This document shows positions 9,305-18,695 of a stretch of 64,000 bases of DNA, one piece after another. Source of the stretch: Neolewinella xylanilytica (lineage in GTDB: Bacteria; Bacteroidota; Bacteroidia; Chitinophagales; Saprospiraceae); contig NZ_PTJC01000005.1 of the NCBI RefSeq assembly GCF_002934605.1, positions 2,170,001 through 2,234,000 on the forward strand, read 5' to 3'. A model generated the notes under the pieces. It searched no databases, was not told the DNA's origin, and was given only the letters and a program-made list of their open reading frames with translations. Position 1 is the stretch's first letter, and each line of letters opens with the position of its first letter. Made by a program: the position numbers and the translations under genes.

Positions 9305-10741
9305 ATGCACAGAATCCTTTTTCTCTTTGTTTCCCTTGCTGCCTTGGGTTGCCAGCAGGCTCCCGCTGACGGTGCGGTGGTCCCTTCATCCGAAACGGAC
9401 CCGTGGGCGGGCATGCAGACCATTCTGGATGAAATCCAGCCGCCCGAGTTCCCAAACGAAACCTTCGACATAACGGATTACGGGGCCACTCCGGATAGCG
9501 CTGCCGATGCCCTGCCAGCCATCACGGAAGCCATCCGTGCCTGTAACGCCGCGGGCGGTGGCCGTGTGCTGGTACCGGCGGGGGCGTACACCGTAAACGG
9601 TCCGATCAACCTGCTCAGCAATGTCAACCTCCACGTTTCCGAGGGTGCGACGCTGTTCTTCAGCACCCGCCCCGACGACTACCTGCCCGCCGTACACACC
9701 CGCTGGGAGGGCGTGGAAACTTATAATTACTCGGCCCTGGTATACGCCTACGAACAGGAAAATATAGCCCTCACGGGAACGGGTACCCTCGATGGGCAGG
9801 CCAGCAACGAGAACTGGTGGCCATGGTCGGGGTCGGACCGCTACGGATGGGAGGAAGGTATGCCTAGCCAGTCGGACGAAAATAGCCGTCCCCAACTCTA
9901 CGCCTGGAATACCAACGAGGTGCCGCTGGAGGAGCGCCGCTTTTCGGGGGTGAGCTACCTGCGGCCCAATTTCGTCCAGCCTTACCGCTGCAAAAACATC
10001 CTGATCGACGGGGTCACTATCCGGAATTCCCCAATGTGGATCCTCCATCCGGTACTGAGTGAAAACGTCACGATCCAAAACGTGCGCGTGATCAGTCACG
10101 GTCCGAATAGCGACGGCTGCGACCCCGAAAGCTGCCGCAACGTCCTCATCAAGAATTGCTACTTCGATACCGGTGACGATTGTATCGCCCTCAAGTCCGG
10201 CCGTAACCAGGACGGTCGCAACAGCGGCCGTCCCGTCGAAAACGTGGTGGTACAGGACTGCGAGATGAAGGACGGTCACGGGGGCGTGGTGATCGGTAGC
10301 GAAGTGAGCGGTGGTGCGCGAAATATCTACGCGGAGAACTGCGTCATGGACAGCCCGAACCTGGACCGCGCCATCCGTATCAAGACCAATAAGGTGCGCG
10401 GTGGAACTATTGAGAATCTATACTTCCGCAACATCCAAGTGGGGGAAGTAAAGGAGGCTGTAGTGCGCATCAATATGCGATACGCCATCTTTTCGGACAC
10501 TTCCCAAACGTTCATCCCCACCGTCCGGAACGTCTTCATAGAAAATGTGACATCGAAAAAGAGCCGCTACGGGCTGCTTCTCGAGGGCTACGACGCGGCG
10601 CATCCCATCCGAGACATTCACCTCACCGACTGCCGCTTCGACGGGGTTGCCGAGGGCAATAAGATCGAGGACGTAGAAGACCTGCAGTACCGCGACTTCT
10701 ACATCAATGGTGAAAAGCTAGAGGCGCCGGCTACCAAGTGA
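9305..10741 (+). CDS. GH28 polygalacturonase/rhamnogalacturonase, lipoprotein
   Basis: Predicted hydrolase of alpha-1,4-galacturonan or rhamnogalacturonan backbones. The ATG at 9305 begins a lipoprotein signal (MHRILFLFVSLAALGC); upstream in-frame codons back to 9185 add only improbable sequence. The right-handed beta-helix carries the GH28 catalytic set: NSDG (Asp270), DTGDDC (Asp291, Asp292), GHGG (His325) and RIK (Arg358, Lys360), numbered from the chosen start. Length of 478 residues is normal for bacterial GH28. It heads the rightward pectin operon, and the next gene begins within about 50 bases. Exo versus endo action and galacturonan versus rhamnogalacturonan cannot be decided by eye. 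Confidence 0.93.
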   Translation: MHRILFLFVSLAALGCQQAPADGAVVPSSETDPWAGMQTILDEIQPPEFPNETFDITDYGATPDSAADALPAITEAIRACNAAGGGRVLVPAGAYTVNGPINLLSNVNLHVSEGATLFFSTRPDDYLPAVHTRWEGVETYNYSALVYAYEQENIALTGTGTLDGQASNENWWPWSGSDRYGWEEGMPSQSDENSRPQLYAWNTNEVPLEERRFSGVSYLRPNFVQPYRCKNILIDGVTIRNSPMWILHPVLSENVTIQNVRVISHGPNSDGCDPESCRNVLIKNCYFDTGDDCIALKSGRNQDGRNSGRPVENVVVQDCEMKDGHGGVVIGSEVSGGARNIYAENCVMDSPNLDRAIRIKTNKVRGGTIENLYFRNIQVGEVKEAVVRINMRYAIFSDTSQTFIPTVRNVFIENVTSKKSRYGLLLEGYDAAHPIRDIHLTDCRFDGVAEGNKIEDVEDLQYRDFYINGEKLEAPATK

Positions 10742-10791
10742 CCCAATTACCCCTTTCCTCCGGGTTGATCCGGTCCCCGTCAAATCATGCT

Positions 10792-12333
10792 ATGCGATTC
10801 CTTCTATTCCTTTCGTGGTGCTTGCTCATGAATTTCCCGCCCCTGGCCGCCCAGGACGGGCCGGTTGGGTGGGCGGCCGCTAACGGCGGAACCACCGGCG
10901 GGGCCGGCGGCGAGGCGGTTACGGTAACCGACCGGGCTGGGTTGCTCCTCCAGATCCGCGGCAACGATGCCAAAATCATCACCATCGTCGACACCATCGA
11001 ACTGAACCTTTACGAGCGCATCAAAGTCTACGGCAATAAAACGCTCATCGGCGCAACTCCGCAAGCCATGATCCGGTACGGTGGCCTGGAGATCGTCGGA
11101 AATAACGTGATCATTCAGAATCTTTCCATCGGCGATTCCTACGATGAGGACGATTTTGACGGAAAGAACCACAGCACGGACGCGATCACCGTATACGGGC
11201 AAAACGTCTGGATCGACCACTGTTGGTTCTATTCCGCGGCCGATGGGTTAGTCGACATCCGGAGTGGCAACGGGCTGGACGCTGACTTCATCACGATCTC
11301 CAACTGCCGCTTCAGCGACCACAATAAGGTGAGCCTTATCGGATCCGGCAACGATCAAGTCGAAAGTAGGGGCCATCTGAAGACGACCTATTTCAACTGC
11401 TGGTTTGACGGAACGTACGGAAAGGGCTTGACCCAGCGCTTGCCGCGGATTCGCTTCGGCGACGTGCACATCCTCAACAGTTACTACGAAGGTATTTTGT
11501 CCTACGCCGCTGCGGCTCGCTTCGAATCCAGTCTGGTAGTCGAGAACACCTACTTCCGGGATACCAGGAACCCCCACGTCATTGAAGACGAAGGCATGGG
11601 GATTCGGGAGCCGGAGCTGGTAGCCATCAACAACATTTACGATGGTACGACTGGAGAAAGGGAAACCGGCGGCCAAGCTTTCGTACCGGGGGAGTTTTAC
11701 GCCTACACCGCTCTGCCTACCGAAGAAGTTCCCGCGTACGTCATGAACGCCGCCGGTCCGTTCAACCCGGAGACGAACGAGCCCCCGGTCGCCGGGACCG
11801 ACACCCTGGACCTGACCGCGGCTATCGTTCCGAGCGTAATCGACGCGGTCGCCAATGACAGCGATGCCGACGGCGGCGACCTGCGCATCGCCCGCATCCT
11901 GAACCAGCCTTCGGGCATCGTCTCCGTACGCGATAATAGGATCACCTTCATCCCTCCCGTCGCTTCCACCGGCACGGAAACGATCGACTACGAATTGGTC
12001 GACACCCAGGGAGGCGTGACCCAGGGTAGGGTAGTGGTGGTTTACGACACCTCCACCGTCGCTACCCGGGACGTACTGCCGGCCGCGGCCATGCGCATTT
12101 CCCCTAATCCGGCTACCGCCACGGTTACGATCTCCGTAGACGACCAACTCGCCCCGGCGGCCCGGCTGCGCATCTTCGACGCTTTCGGGCGGCAATTGCC
12201 CGCTAACCCGCTGGCCCCGCGCTTCGGGAAAGGGTACGAATTCGATGTCACCGCATTGCCCCGGGGAATCTACCACGTGGTCATTCACTCCGGCACGGCG
12301 CTGCGCAGCGAACGGCTCGTGCTGTCTCGGTAG
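10792..12333 (+). CDS. Pectate lyase family PL1 with type IX secretion C-terminal domain
   Basis: Predicted secreted pectate lyase that cuts polygalacturonate by beta-elimination with calcium. The ATG at 10792 opens a signal peptide (MRFLLFLSWCLL...LAAQ); a GTG at 10738 overlapping the previous stop is less likely. The beta-helix has the PL1 signatures TGGAGGEAV, VWIDHCWF, DHNKVSLIG and the basic RLPRIRFG. After about residue 330 a linker domain follows (NEPPVAGTDTLDL onward, resembling cadherin/Ig-like repeats). The last 80 residues (ISPNPATATVTI ... YEFDVTALPRGIYHVVI ... RLVLSR) match the type IX secretion sorting domain, so export is probably via the Por system to the cell surface or medium. 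It is the only T9SS-tagged enzyme in the locus. Confidence 0.92.
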   Translation: MRFLLFLSWCLLMNFPPLAAQDGPVGWAAANGGTTGGAGGEAVTVTDRAGLLLQIRGNDAKIITIVDTIELNLYERIKVYGNKTLIGATPQAMIRYGGLEIVGNNVIIQNLSIGDSYDEDDFDGKNHSTDAITVYGQNVWIDHCWFYSAADGLVDIRSGNGLDADFITISNCRFSDHNKVSLIGSGNDQVESRGHLKTTYFNCWFDGTYGKGLTQRLPRIRFGDVHILNSYYEGILSYAAAARFESSLVVENTYFRDTRNPHVIEDEGMGIREPELVAINNIYDGTTGERETGGQAFVPGEFYAYTALPTEEVPAYVMNAAGPFNPETNEPPVAGTDTLDLTAAIVPSVIDAVANDSDADGGDLRIARILNQPSGIVSVRDNRITFIPPVASTGTETIDYELVDTQGGVTQGRVVVVYDTSTVATRDVLPAAAMRISPNPATATVTISVDDQLAPAARLRIFDAFGRQLPANPLAPRFGKGYEFDVTALPRGIYHVVIHSGTALRSERLVLSR

Positions 12334-12348
12334 CTCAAACAAGACAAG

Positions 12349-13128
12349 ATGACACAGAAACTTTATCCTTCGGCCTGCTGCATCGCGGTGCTTGCCGTTC
12401 TCCTGCTGTCCGGCTGCCGTTCCTTCGGAATCGGCTCGCCCACGGTATACCTCATCGGTGATTCCACGGCGGCCAACAAGCAGGAGGACAAGCGACCCGA
12501 AACCGGCTGGGGGGAGATGCTTGGCGAATACTTCCGTTCCGGGGTCGAAATCGAGAACCACGCCAGGAACGGCCGCAGCAGCAAATCCTTCCGGGACGAA
12601 GGCCTCTGGGAAGCCGTGCGGAGCGAGATCGAGCGGGGGGATTACGTCTTTATCCAATTCGGGCATAATGACGGCAAGCCCGATACGGCACGCTATTCCG
12701 CCCCGGCGGCCTACGGCGAGAATCTGCGGCGGTACATTGAGGAAACCCAGGAGCGGGGCGGGCGGGCGGTAGTGCTCGGCCCGATCGTACGCCGCCACTT
12801 CGACGAAGCCGGTGTACTGCAGCGCACCCACGGCGAGTATCCCGCTACCGCCGAGCGGATCGCCCGGGAAATGAACGTACCCTTCATTGATATGACCGGC
12901 CTGAGTCGGGAAGTCGTGACGGAGCTCGGCGATCCCGAATCCAAAAAGCTTTACCTGTGGGTGGCCGAGGGAGAAAACGACAACTATCCGGATGGGGTGG
13001 AGGATAATACCCACTTTTCCCCCGAGGGCGCACGCACGATGGCGGGGCTGGTGGCGCGGGCCATTGCCGAGCAGCAGATTCCGCTGCAGCAGCACTTGCG
13101 GCCTACCGTAACCAATAACCGCCGCTAA
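12349..13128 (+). CDS. Rhamnogalacturonan acetylesterase-like SGNH hydrolase (CE12)
   Basis: Predicted esterase removing acetyl groups from rhamnogalacturonan or homogalacturonan, exported. It starts with a lipoprotein-type leader (AVLLLSGCRS). SGNH residues are in place: GDST (Ser39), the NGRSS block II, GHND (Asn107) and DNTHFSPEGA (Asp219/His222). This arrangement is typical of CE12 rhamnogalacturonan acetylesterases. At 259 residues the length is normal. It follows PL1 by 15 bases and precedes a pectin methylesterase by 35, so it is part of the same operon; de-acetylation would expose the backbone to PL and GH28 enzymes. Confidence 0.9.
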   Translation: MTQKLYPSACCIAVLAVLLLSGCRSFGIGSPTVYLIGDSTAANKQEDKRPETGWGEMLGEYFRSGVEIENHARNGRSSKSFRDEGLWEAVRSEIERGDYVFIQFGHNDGKPDTARYSAPAAYGENLRRYIEETQERGGRAVVLGPIVRRHFDEAGVLQRTHGEYPATAERIAREMNVPFIDMTGLSREVVTELGDPESKKLYLWVAEGENDNYPDGVEDNTHFSPEGARTMAGLVARAIAEQQIPLQQHLRPTVTNNRR

Positions 13129-13163
13129 ACTTCGCCCGGCTAAACCCAACTGACATCGAACGT

Positions 13164-14540
13164 ATGGTGCCGATCCGTTACGTGATCCTACTGACCCTAT
13201 TCCTGCTAAACGGTTCGCCGGGAAGCGCGCGGGGGGGCGTGACGGATGCTTCACCCGCGCCCGGCGCCCAACCTTTCCGTTCCCCGCCCGCGGACACCGT
13301 GCTGCGGGTTGGACCCGGACATGCATATACATCCATCAACGCGGCCCTGGACGCCGCCCGCTACTTGGATCGTGCGGAGGGCGAACGCATCGTGGTGCTG
13401 ATCGACCCGGGCGACTACGAGGAAATGCTCTACATCGACGTGCCGAACGTGACGCTCCGCAACGCCGCCGCCGCCCCGGATACTGAGCTGACGAATCGGG
13501 GAGTCAACATTGGCCCCGGAGCCGTCCGCGTCTCCTCCTACTACGGGCACGGCTACGACTACTTCAGCCAGGGGAGCCATCACCGCTGGGATGCCGACAC
13601 ACTGGCCGCCAACCTGCGGCGGGGAAAATTGGATGCGGAAAACCCCACCGTGGGTAGCACCAGCGGCTCGTACTGGAGCGCAACGGTCATCGTCGACACT
13701 TTTGGCTTTCGGGCCGACCACGTCATCTTCGAAAACTCCTTCAACCAGTATATCTCCCGTCGGGAATCCCGCGACAGCGTCGTGCAGTGGGCCGAAGGCG
13801 GTAAGGGAGAACGTCCCCGCGATTTCGGAAACACCGACGTGCAGGACCGGGCGTTCGTGGAGCGGGCCGCGGCCATCGCCCTGACGGAAAAAGCCGATCG
13901 TACGGTGCTGAACCGGTGCCGCGTGGTAGGCCGCCAGGACTCCTTCTTCGGTGCCGCCGGAGCGCGGGTGATCGTTTACCGCGGCGTCATGATGGGGGCG
14001 GTGGACTACCTCTTCGGCGGCATGAACGCCGTCTTCTACCAAACCGACCTGATGCTGAACGTGAGCGACGCCGGGCACGACCGCTCGTACATTACGGCGG
14101 CCCACTATCCGCGCGGTCGGGGCATGCTGTTCTACGAGTGCCGCATCGTATCCCCCCAACCCGGGGTCGAAACGGCTTCCGCATACGGAGCCAAGCCGGG
14201 CTTCTTCGGACGGCCCTGGCGGCCCGACAGCAGCGAGGTCGTCTTATACCGTACCCGGATCGACACCTCCTCCTTTCCCGGGGCGGAAGGGCAGTCTTTG
14301 GTCGACCCGGAGGGCTGGAAGGACTCCCTCGGCGGGCGATCGCCGTACATGTACGAATACGCTACGGAAGAGCAGTCCGGCCGCTCCCATACCGGCCAGC
14401 GGGCGAAATGGACCAGCGTGCCGAGCGCGCCCTTCTTAGCCGACGGACTTCCCATTCAACCCATTACCTTCACGGCCGGCGGGGACGACTGGAATCCTTT
14501 ACCGGGGCTCCTGGCCGCCGACGAACAACGAGAACCCTGA
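13164..14540 (+). CDS. Pectinesterase (CE8), long form
   Basis: Predicted pectin methylesterase that releases methanol from methyl-galacturonate residues. It has a Sec signal peptide (MVPIRYVILLTLFLLNGSPG...). The CE8 beta-helix is recognised by VGPGHAYTSINAALDAA near the N terminus, GRQDSFFG (Gln plus catalytic Asp), VDYLFGGMNAVF (second catalytic Asp) and FFGRPWRP (substrate-binding Arg/Trp). At 458 residues it is longer than the second CE8 in this window (29202-30155), mainly through an insertion around residues 120-200. The two probably act on pectins with different methylation or in different compartments; that is inference. Confidence 0.9.
   Translation: MVPIRYVILLTLFLLNGSPGSARGGVTDASPAPGAQPFRSPPADTVLRVGPGHAYTSINAALDAARYLDRAEGERIVVLIDPGDYEEMLYIDVPNVTLRNAAAAPDTELTNRGVNIGPGAVRVSSYYGHGYDYFSQGSHHRWDADTLAANLRRGKLDAENPTVGSTSGSYWSATVIVDTFGFRADHVIFENSFNQYISRRESRDSVVQWAEGGKGERPRDFGNTDVQDRAFVERAAAIALTEKADRTVLNRCRVVGRQDSFFGAAGARVIVYRGVMMGAVDYLFGGMNAVFYQTDLMLNVSDAGHDRSYITAAHYPRGRGMLFYECRIVSPQPGVETASAYGAKPGFFGRPWRPDSSEVVLYRTRIDTSSFPGAEGQSLVDPEGWKDSLGGRSPYMYEYATEEQSGRSHTGQRAKWTSVPSAPFLADGLPIQPITFTAGGDDWNPLPGLLAADEQREP
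13955..13970 (+). repeat. Partial copy of dispersed GC-rich word inside CE8 gene
   Basis: CGCCGGAGCGCGGGTG, the last 16 bases of the 19-base word, lies inside the pectinesterase gene, where it encodes AGARV. Being in coding DNA it could be coincidental, but the 16-base identity is notable. Confidence 0.45.
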
Positions 14541-14543
14541 TTT

Positions 14544-16193
14544 ATGGCCGATACGCTAAAAATTCATCCGGCAGATAACGTCATCGTCGCCCTGCGCGAT
14601 TTCCGGGCGGGAGAGTCCGCTGCTGGCGGCAACGGGAGCATCCAGCTACTCGAAGACATTCCCATTAAGCATAAATTTGCCGAGCGCGACTTCCAGGAGG
14701 GGGAGACCATCATCATGTACGGCGTGACCGTAGCCAAAACGTTGCGGGTCGTACCGAAAGGCACGCGCATCTCCACCGAGAACGTAGTCCACGCGTCCAG
14801 TGACTACGGGGTAGGGGAGCGTGACCTCCGCTGGGACGCACCGGACGTATCGGCGTTTCGCGACCGGACCTTCCTGGGCTACCACCGGGAAGACGGCAGC
14901 GTCGGAACCCGCAACTACTGGCTCGTCATCCCGCTCGTCTTCTGCGAAAATCGCAACATCTCCGTCATTGAGGCCGCCATGGTCGAAAAGCTGGGCTACG
15001 TGACCGAGCGGGAGTTCAGCGTGGACGTGGATACCCTCATCCGGCAGTACCGGGAAGGCTCCAGCGCGGAGGATATCCTGCGAACGGACGTATTGCGATC
15101 CGGCGAGGAAATACAACGTAACCGGGTATTCCCCCGGGTGGATGGCATCAAGTTCCTGACCCACCAGGGTGGCTGCGGGGGTATCCGCCAGGATTCCGAG
15201 GCCCTCTGTCGCCTGCTGGCCGGCTACGTGAACAACGCCAACGTCGCAGGGGCTACCGTGCTAAGTCTGGGCTGCCAGAACGCCCAGATTTCCTTTCTGC
15301 GGGAGGCCATCGACCGCATCGCTCCCGACAGCAAAAAGCCGCTGTACATTCTGGAGCAACAGCAAAGCCGCTCCGAGCGGGACTTCATCGCCGAGGCGGT
15401 AAAGGTCACCTTCACCGGCCTCATGCAGGCTAACGCCATCGAGCGCAAGCCGGCGCCCATCAGCAAACTTACCCTCGGATTGGAGTGCGGGGGTTCGGAC
15501 GGCTTCTCCGGGATCACGGCCAATCCCGCCCTTGGCTACGCTTCCGACCTGCTGGTTGCCCTGGGGGGGAAAACCATCCTGTCCGAATTTCCCGAACTGA
15601 ACGGGGTGGAACAGGAGCTGGTGAACCGCTGCACTACCGACGAGCTGGCGGAGAAATTCGTCCACCTGATGCGGACCTACAGCAAGCGGGCCGAGGAAGT
15701 GGGGTCGGCCTTCTCGATGAACCCCTCACCGGGCAACATCAAGGACGGCCTCATCACGGATGCGATTAAATCCGCCGGGGCGGCCAAGAAGGGCGGCACC
15801 TCGCCGGTCACCGACGTGCTCGACTATACGGAGCAGGCCACCCGCCCGGGGCTGAACCTGCTGTGTACGCCCGGCAACGATGTGGAAAGCACCACCGGAC
15901 TGGCCGGCTCGGGCGCCAACCTCATCGTCTTCACCACCGGACTGGGCACGCCCACCGGTAACCCCGTAGCCCCCACGGTGAAGATGTCGAGTAACAACGC
16001 CCTGGCCGAGCGCATGGGCGACATCATCGACATCAACGCCGGCACGGTCGTCTCCGGCGAGGACACCATCGAGTCGAAAGGGAAAGAACTCCTGGAATTA
16101 CTGATCTCCATCGCCAGCGGCGAGCGGCGTACCCGGTCCGAGCAACTCGGGCAGGACGATTTCATCCCCTGGAAGCGGGGCGTCAGCTTATAA
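14544..16193 (+). CDS. uxaA: Altronate dehydratase (UxaA)
   Basis: Predicted cytoplasmic D-altronate dehydratase, converting altronate to 2-keto-3-deoxygluconate in galacturonate breakdown. It has no signal peptide, unlike its neighbours. The N-terminal 90 residues form the SAF domain (VIVALRDFRAGE), followed by the catalytic domain with GTRNYW, THQGGCGGIRQD, LGLECGGSDGFSG and SPGNIKDGL. Length of 549 residues fits a single-chain UxaA. ATG 14544 follows the CE8 stop by three bases. It is followed by uxaB, which supplies the altronate. Uronate isomerase and the KDG kinase/aldolase are not in this window and must lie elsewhere. Confidence 0.95.
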   Translation: MADTLKIHPADNVIVALRDFRAGESAAGGNGSIQLLEDIPIKHKFAERDFQEGETIIMYGVTVAKTLRVVPKGTRISTENVVHASSDYGVGERDLRWDAPDVSAFRDRTFLGYHREDGSVGTRNYWLVIPLVFCENRNISVIEAAMVEKLGYVTEREFSVDVDTLIRQYREGSSAEDILRTDVLRSGEEIQRNRVFPRVDGIKFLTHQGGCGGIRQDSEALCRLLAGYVNNANVAGATVLSLGCQNAQISFLREAIDRIAPDSKKPLYILEQQQSRSERDFIAEAVKVTFTGLMQANAIERKPAPISKLTLGLECGGSDGFSGITANPALGYASDLLVALGGKTILSEFPELNGVEQELVNRCTTDELAEKFVHLMRTYSKRAEEVGSAFSMNPSPGNIKDGLITDAIKSAGAAKKGGTSPVTDVLDYTEQATRPGLNLLCTPGNDVESTTGLAGSGANLIVFTTGLGTPTGNPVAPTVKMSSNNALAERMGDIIDINAGTVVSGEDTIESKGKELLELLISIASGERRTRSEQLGQDDFIPWKRGVSL

Positions 16194-16227
16194 ACTCCGG
16201 GCCGCCAGCCGGTCCGACCCACGAACT

Positions 16228-17685
16228 ATGCAAGCACTTAATCGCAACAACGCCGGTATCGGCCCGGCACCCACGGAAGCCATCCTTCAGTTTGGCGGCG
16301 GCAACTTTCTCCGGGGATTCGCCGACTGGATCGTAGAAGTTTACAACCGGCACACCGATCGGCCGCTCGGCGTACTGGTCGCCAATAATTCCGACCGGCA
16401 GATTTACCGCGACTGGCGCGCTCAGGACGGCCTCTACCACGTACTCACCCGCGGCATCAAGCAGGGCGAACTCGTCGACAGCCAGGAGCTGATCACCAAC
16501 GTGAGCCGGGTCATCAGCATGGACACCGATTGGGACACCTTCCTGGCCTCCGCGGAGAACCCGGACATGCGGTACATCATCTCCAATACCACCGAGGCGG
16601 GCATCCGTTTTTCGGAGGACGACCGCTTGTCGGACCGGCCCCCCGCGGAATTTCCCGCCAAGCTAACCGCCTGGCTGAACCGCCGCTTTCAGCATTTTAA
16701 GGGGGCGCCGGAGCGCGGGTGCGTAGTCATCCCCATGGAATTGATCGAAGACAACGGCAGCGTGCTGCGGGGCCTCGTCATCCGCAACGCCGAGGTATGG
16801 AAACTGGGCTCCGGCTTTACCGCCTGGGTCCACAAGCATTGTACGTTTTGCAGTACCCTGGTAGATCGCATCGTTCCCGGCGTAGGAGCGGATGAAATGC
16901 AGGAAGTACAGGAGCGGACGGGTTACGAAGACGTGGCCGTCACCCAGGGGGAGCCCTACCACCTGCTGGCCATCAAGGCCCCCGCCGCCGTCCGTAAGCA
17001 ATTGCCACTGGATAAGATCGGCCTGAACATCCTCTACACCGACGATCTGACGCCCTACCGCCGCAGCAAGGTGGCGATCCTGAACGGTGCCCATACTTCG
17101 ATGGTGCCGGTGGGCTACCTCAGCGGGAAGGAAACGGTGGGGGAGACGCTCGAAGATGCCCTTACCGGGGCTTACATCCGCGAGCTGCTCTTCGAGGAGA
17201 TCATCCCGATCCTTTCCCTCCCGGAGGTGGACCTGGAGCAATTTGCCGACGACGTGCTGGACCGTTTCCGTAACCCCTTCATTCACCACCAGCTCCTGAG
17301 CATTTCCCTCAACTCCGTGTCCAAGTTCCGGACCCGGGTGCTGCCCTCCCTGCTGGCCTACGTCGAGCAGCAGGGCCATCCGCCCCACCGGATGGTGATC
17401 GCCCTGGCGGCCCTGATCCGTTTTTACCGCGGCGATCGCAACGGTCAGGAGATCCCCCTGAAGGACGATGCCTGGGCCATCGCGTTCCTCCAGCAAGCCT
17501 GGAAGAATACCGAACCCACCGAAGCCGGGATGCTGCAACTGAGTGACCAAGTACTGGGTTGGGAACGCGCCTGGGAGCAAGATTTGCGTAACTACGCCGG
17601 CCTGAAGCAAGCCCTGGCGGAGGCCCTGCTCCGCATGGAGAAAAAGGGAATGGAGGCTACCGTAGCCGAAAGCCTGAAAAAATAA
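16228..17685 (+). CDS. uxaB: Tagaturonate reductase (UxaB)
   Basis: Predicted cytoplasmic NADH-dependent D-tagaturonate reductase (altronate oxidoreductase) of the mannitol dehydrogenase superfamily. The Rossmann part starts ILQFGGGNFLRGF with the dinucleotide-binding glycines, and the C-terminal domain has the family block KVAILNGAHTSMVP with the catalytic lysine region. Length of 485 residues is normal. It lies 34 bases after uxaA and five before the next esterase gene. With uxaA it performs two consecutive steps after uronate isomerisation. A copy of the dispersed GC-rich word lies within the gene (16703-16721, encoding GAPERG). Confidence 0.93.
   Translation: MQALNRNNAGIGPAPTEAILQFGGGNFLRGFADWIVEVYNRHTDRPLGVLVANNSDRQIYRDWRAQDGLYHVLTRGIKQGELVDSQELITNVSRVISMDTDWDTFLASAENPDMRYIISNTTEAGIRFSEDDRLSDRPPAEFPAKLTAWLNRRFQHFKGAPERGCVVIPMELIEDNGSVLRGLVIRNAEVWKLGSGFTAWVHKHCTFCSTLVDRIVPGVGADEMQEVQERTGYEDVAVTQGEPYHLLAIKAPAAVRKQLPLDKIGLNILYTDDLTPYRRSKVAILNGAHTSMVPVGYLSGKETVGETLEDALTGAYIRELLFEEIIPILSLPEVDLEQFADDVLDRFRNPFIHHQLLSISLNSVSKFRTRVLPSLLAYVEQQGHPPHRMVIALAALIRFYRGDRNGQEIPLKDDAWAIAFLQQAWKNTEPTEAGMLQLSDQVLGWERAWEQDLRNYAGLKQALAEALLRMEKKGMEATVAESLKK
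16703..16721 (+). repeat. Dispersed GC-rich 19-base word, copy inside uxaB
   Basis: Identical 19 bases to 1894-1912 (21 with the preceding two G residues), but in frame within uxaB. It shows that the word is tolerated in coding sequence. Confidence 0.65.
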
Positions 17686-17690
17686 GTGGC

Positions 17691-18590
17691 ATGCGTCAAT
17701 TCCTTCTTCCCATTTGCCTTATCCTATCGGCCGTGATTACCGCCCAGGATTCCCAGCCGCTTTACCCCGGACCCATCCCCAATGCCCGGGAGACCGCCGA
17801 TCCGGAAACGATGGTCGACCGGGGGGAGAAGGGCGGCCGGGCCTTTAATGACGTGGCCGTGCCGGAGCTAACGGCCTACCTGCCGGAGCATTCGAATGGC
17901 AGGGCGGTGATCATCTGCCCCGGTGGCGGATACGCCCGCCTGGCCTACGATAAGGAGGGCGTGTGGGTGGCCGAGCGGCTGAACCGCGACAGCATCACCG
18001 CTTTCGTGCTCAAGTACCGCATCCCACAAGACGCGACGAACGTAGACCGGTCCCTGGCTCCCCTGATGGACGCCCAACAGGCGATCCGGACGGTGCGTAA
18101 GAACGCCGACCGGTACCAGCTGGATCCCGGCCGGATCGGTATCATGGGCTTCTCCGCCGGCGGGCACCTGGCCGCTACGGCCGCTACCCGCTTTCAGCGA
18201 AATGCCGACCCGAACGAAGGGGATACCACCTCGGTACGTCCGGATTTCGCCGCCCTGATTTACCCGGTGATCAGCTTCGATTCGACGGTTACCCATGCCG
18301 GATCCAGGAATAACCTGATCGGTGCTACGGCTGCGGAAGGAATGGTCGAACTGTTTTCGGCCGATCGACAGGTTAGTGCCGCCACGCCGCCTACCTTCCT
18401 GGTGCACGCCGCCGACGATCGTGCCGTACCGGTGGAGAACAGCCTGCGCTTCTACAGTAGCTGCCTGGCGCACGGCGTGCCGGTGGAGATGCACCTGTAC
18501 CCGGCCGGCGGCCATGGTTTCGGGCTGAACAACACCACCACGGTGGACGACTGGACCGAGCGACTGGTGAACTGGATGCGTTCGCTTTGA
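17691..18590 (+). CDS. Alpha/beta hydrolase, acetyl-xylan-esterase-like
   Basis: Predicted exported carbohydrate esterase. A signal peptide (MRQFLLPICLILSAVITAQ) precedes an alpha/beta hydrolase fold of the BD-FAE/Axe-like group: oxyanion block CPGGGYARL, nucleophile GFSAGGH near residue 160, HAADDRAVP (acid) and GGHGFG (His). A 299-residue length is normal. Members of this group sit in plant-polysaccharide loci and remove acetyl or other acyl groups; here pectin acetyl groups are the likely target, by context only. It starts five bases after uxaB, so it is co-transcribed. Confidence 0.85.
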   Translation: MRQFLLPICLILSAVITAQDSQPLYPGPIPNARETADPETMVDRGEKGGRAFNDVAVPELTAYLPEHSNGRAVIICPGGGYARLAYDKEGVWVAERLNRDSITAFVLKYRIPQDATNVDRSLAPLMDAQQAIRTVRKNADRYQLDPGRIGIMGFSAGGHLAATAATRFQRNADPNEGDTTSVRPDFAALIYPVISFDSTVTHAGSRNNLIGATAAEGMVELFSADRQVSAATPPTFLVHAADDRAVPVENSLRFYSSCLAHGVPVEMHLYPAGGHGFGLNNTTTVDDWTERLVNWMRSL

Positions 18591-18609
18591 GGAAGAACGT
18601 ATAGTTCCT

Positions 18610-18623
18610 GCGCTCCGGCGCCC
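18610..18623 (-). repeat. Partial inverted copy of dispersed GC-rich word
   Basis: GCGCTCCGGCGCCC is the inverted first 14 bases of the 19-base word, in the short gap after an esterase stop codon. Intergenic placement resembles copies at 1894 and 31954. Confidence 0.45.
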
Positions 18624-18695
18624 ATTCGTTGCTGGTTCTCCATGCCTGCCAGCCGGCCGCGCTGCGGGCGTACCTTACCCTTAACAACACGAAGG

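Noticed and set aside
11248-13332. Long open frame (694 residues) on the - strand
   Set aside because: It lies opposite three well-recognised genes (PL1, CE12, CE8) and has arginine/glycine-rich sequence with no family features; long antisense frames are expected in GC-rich DNA.
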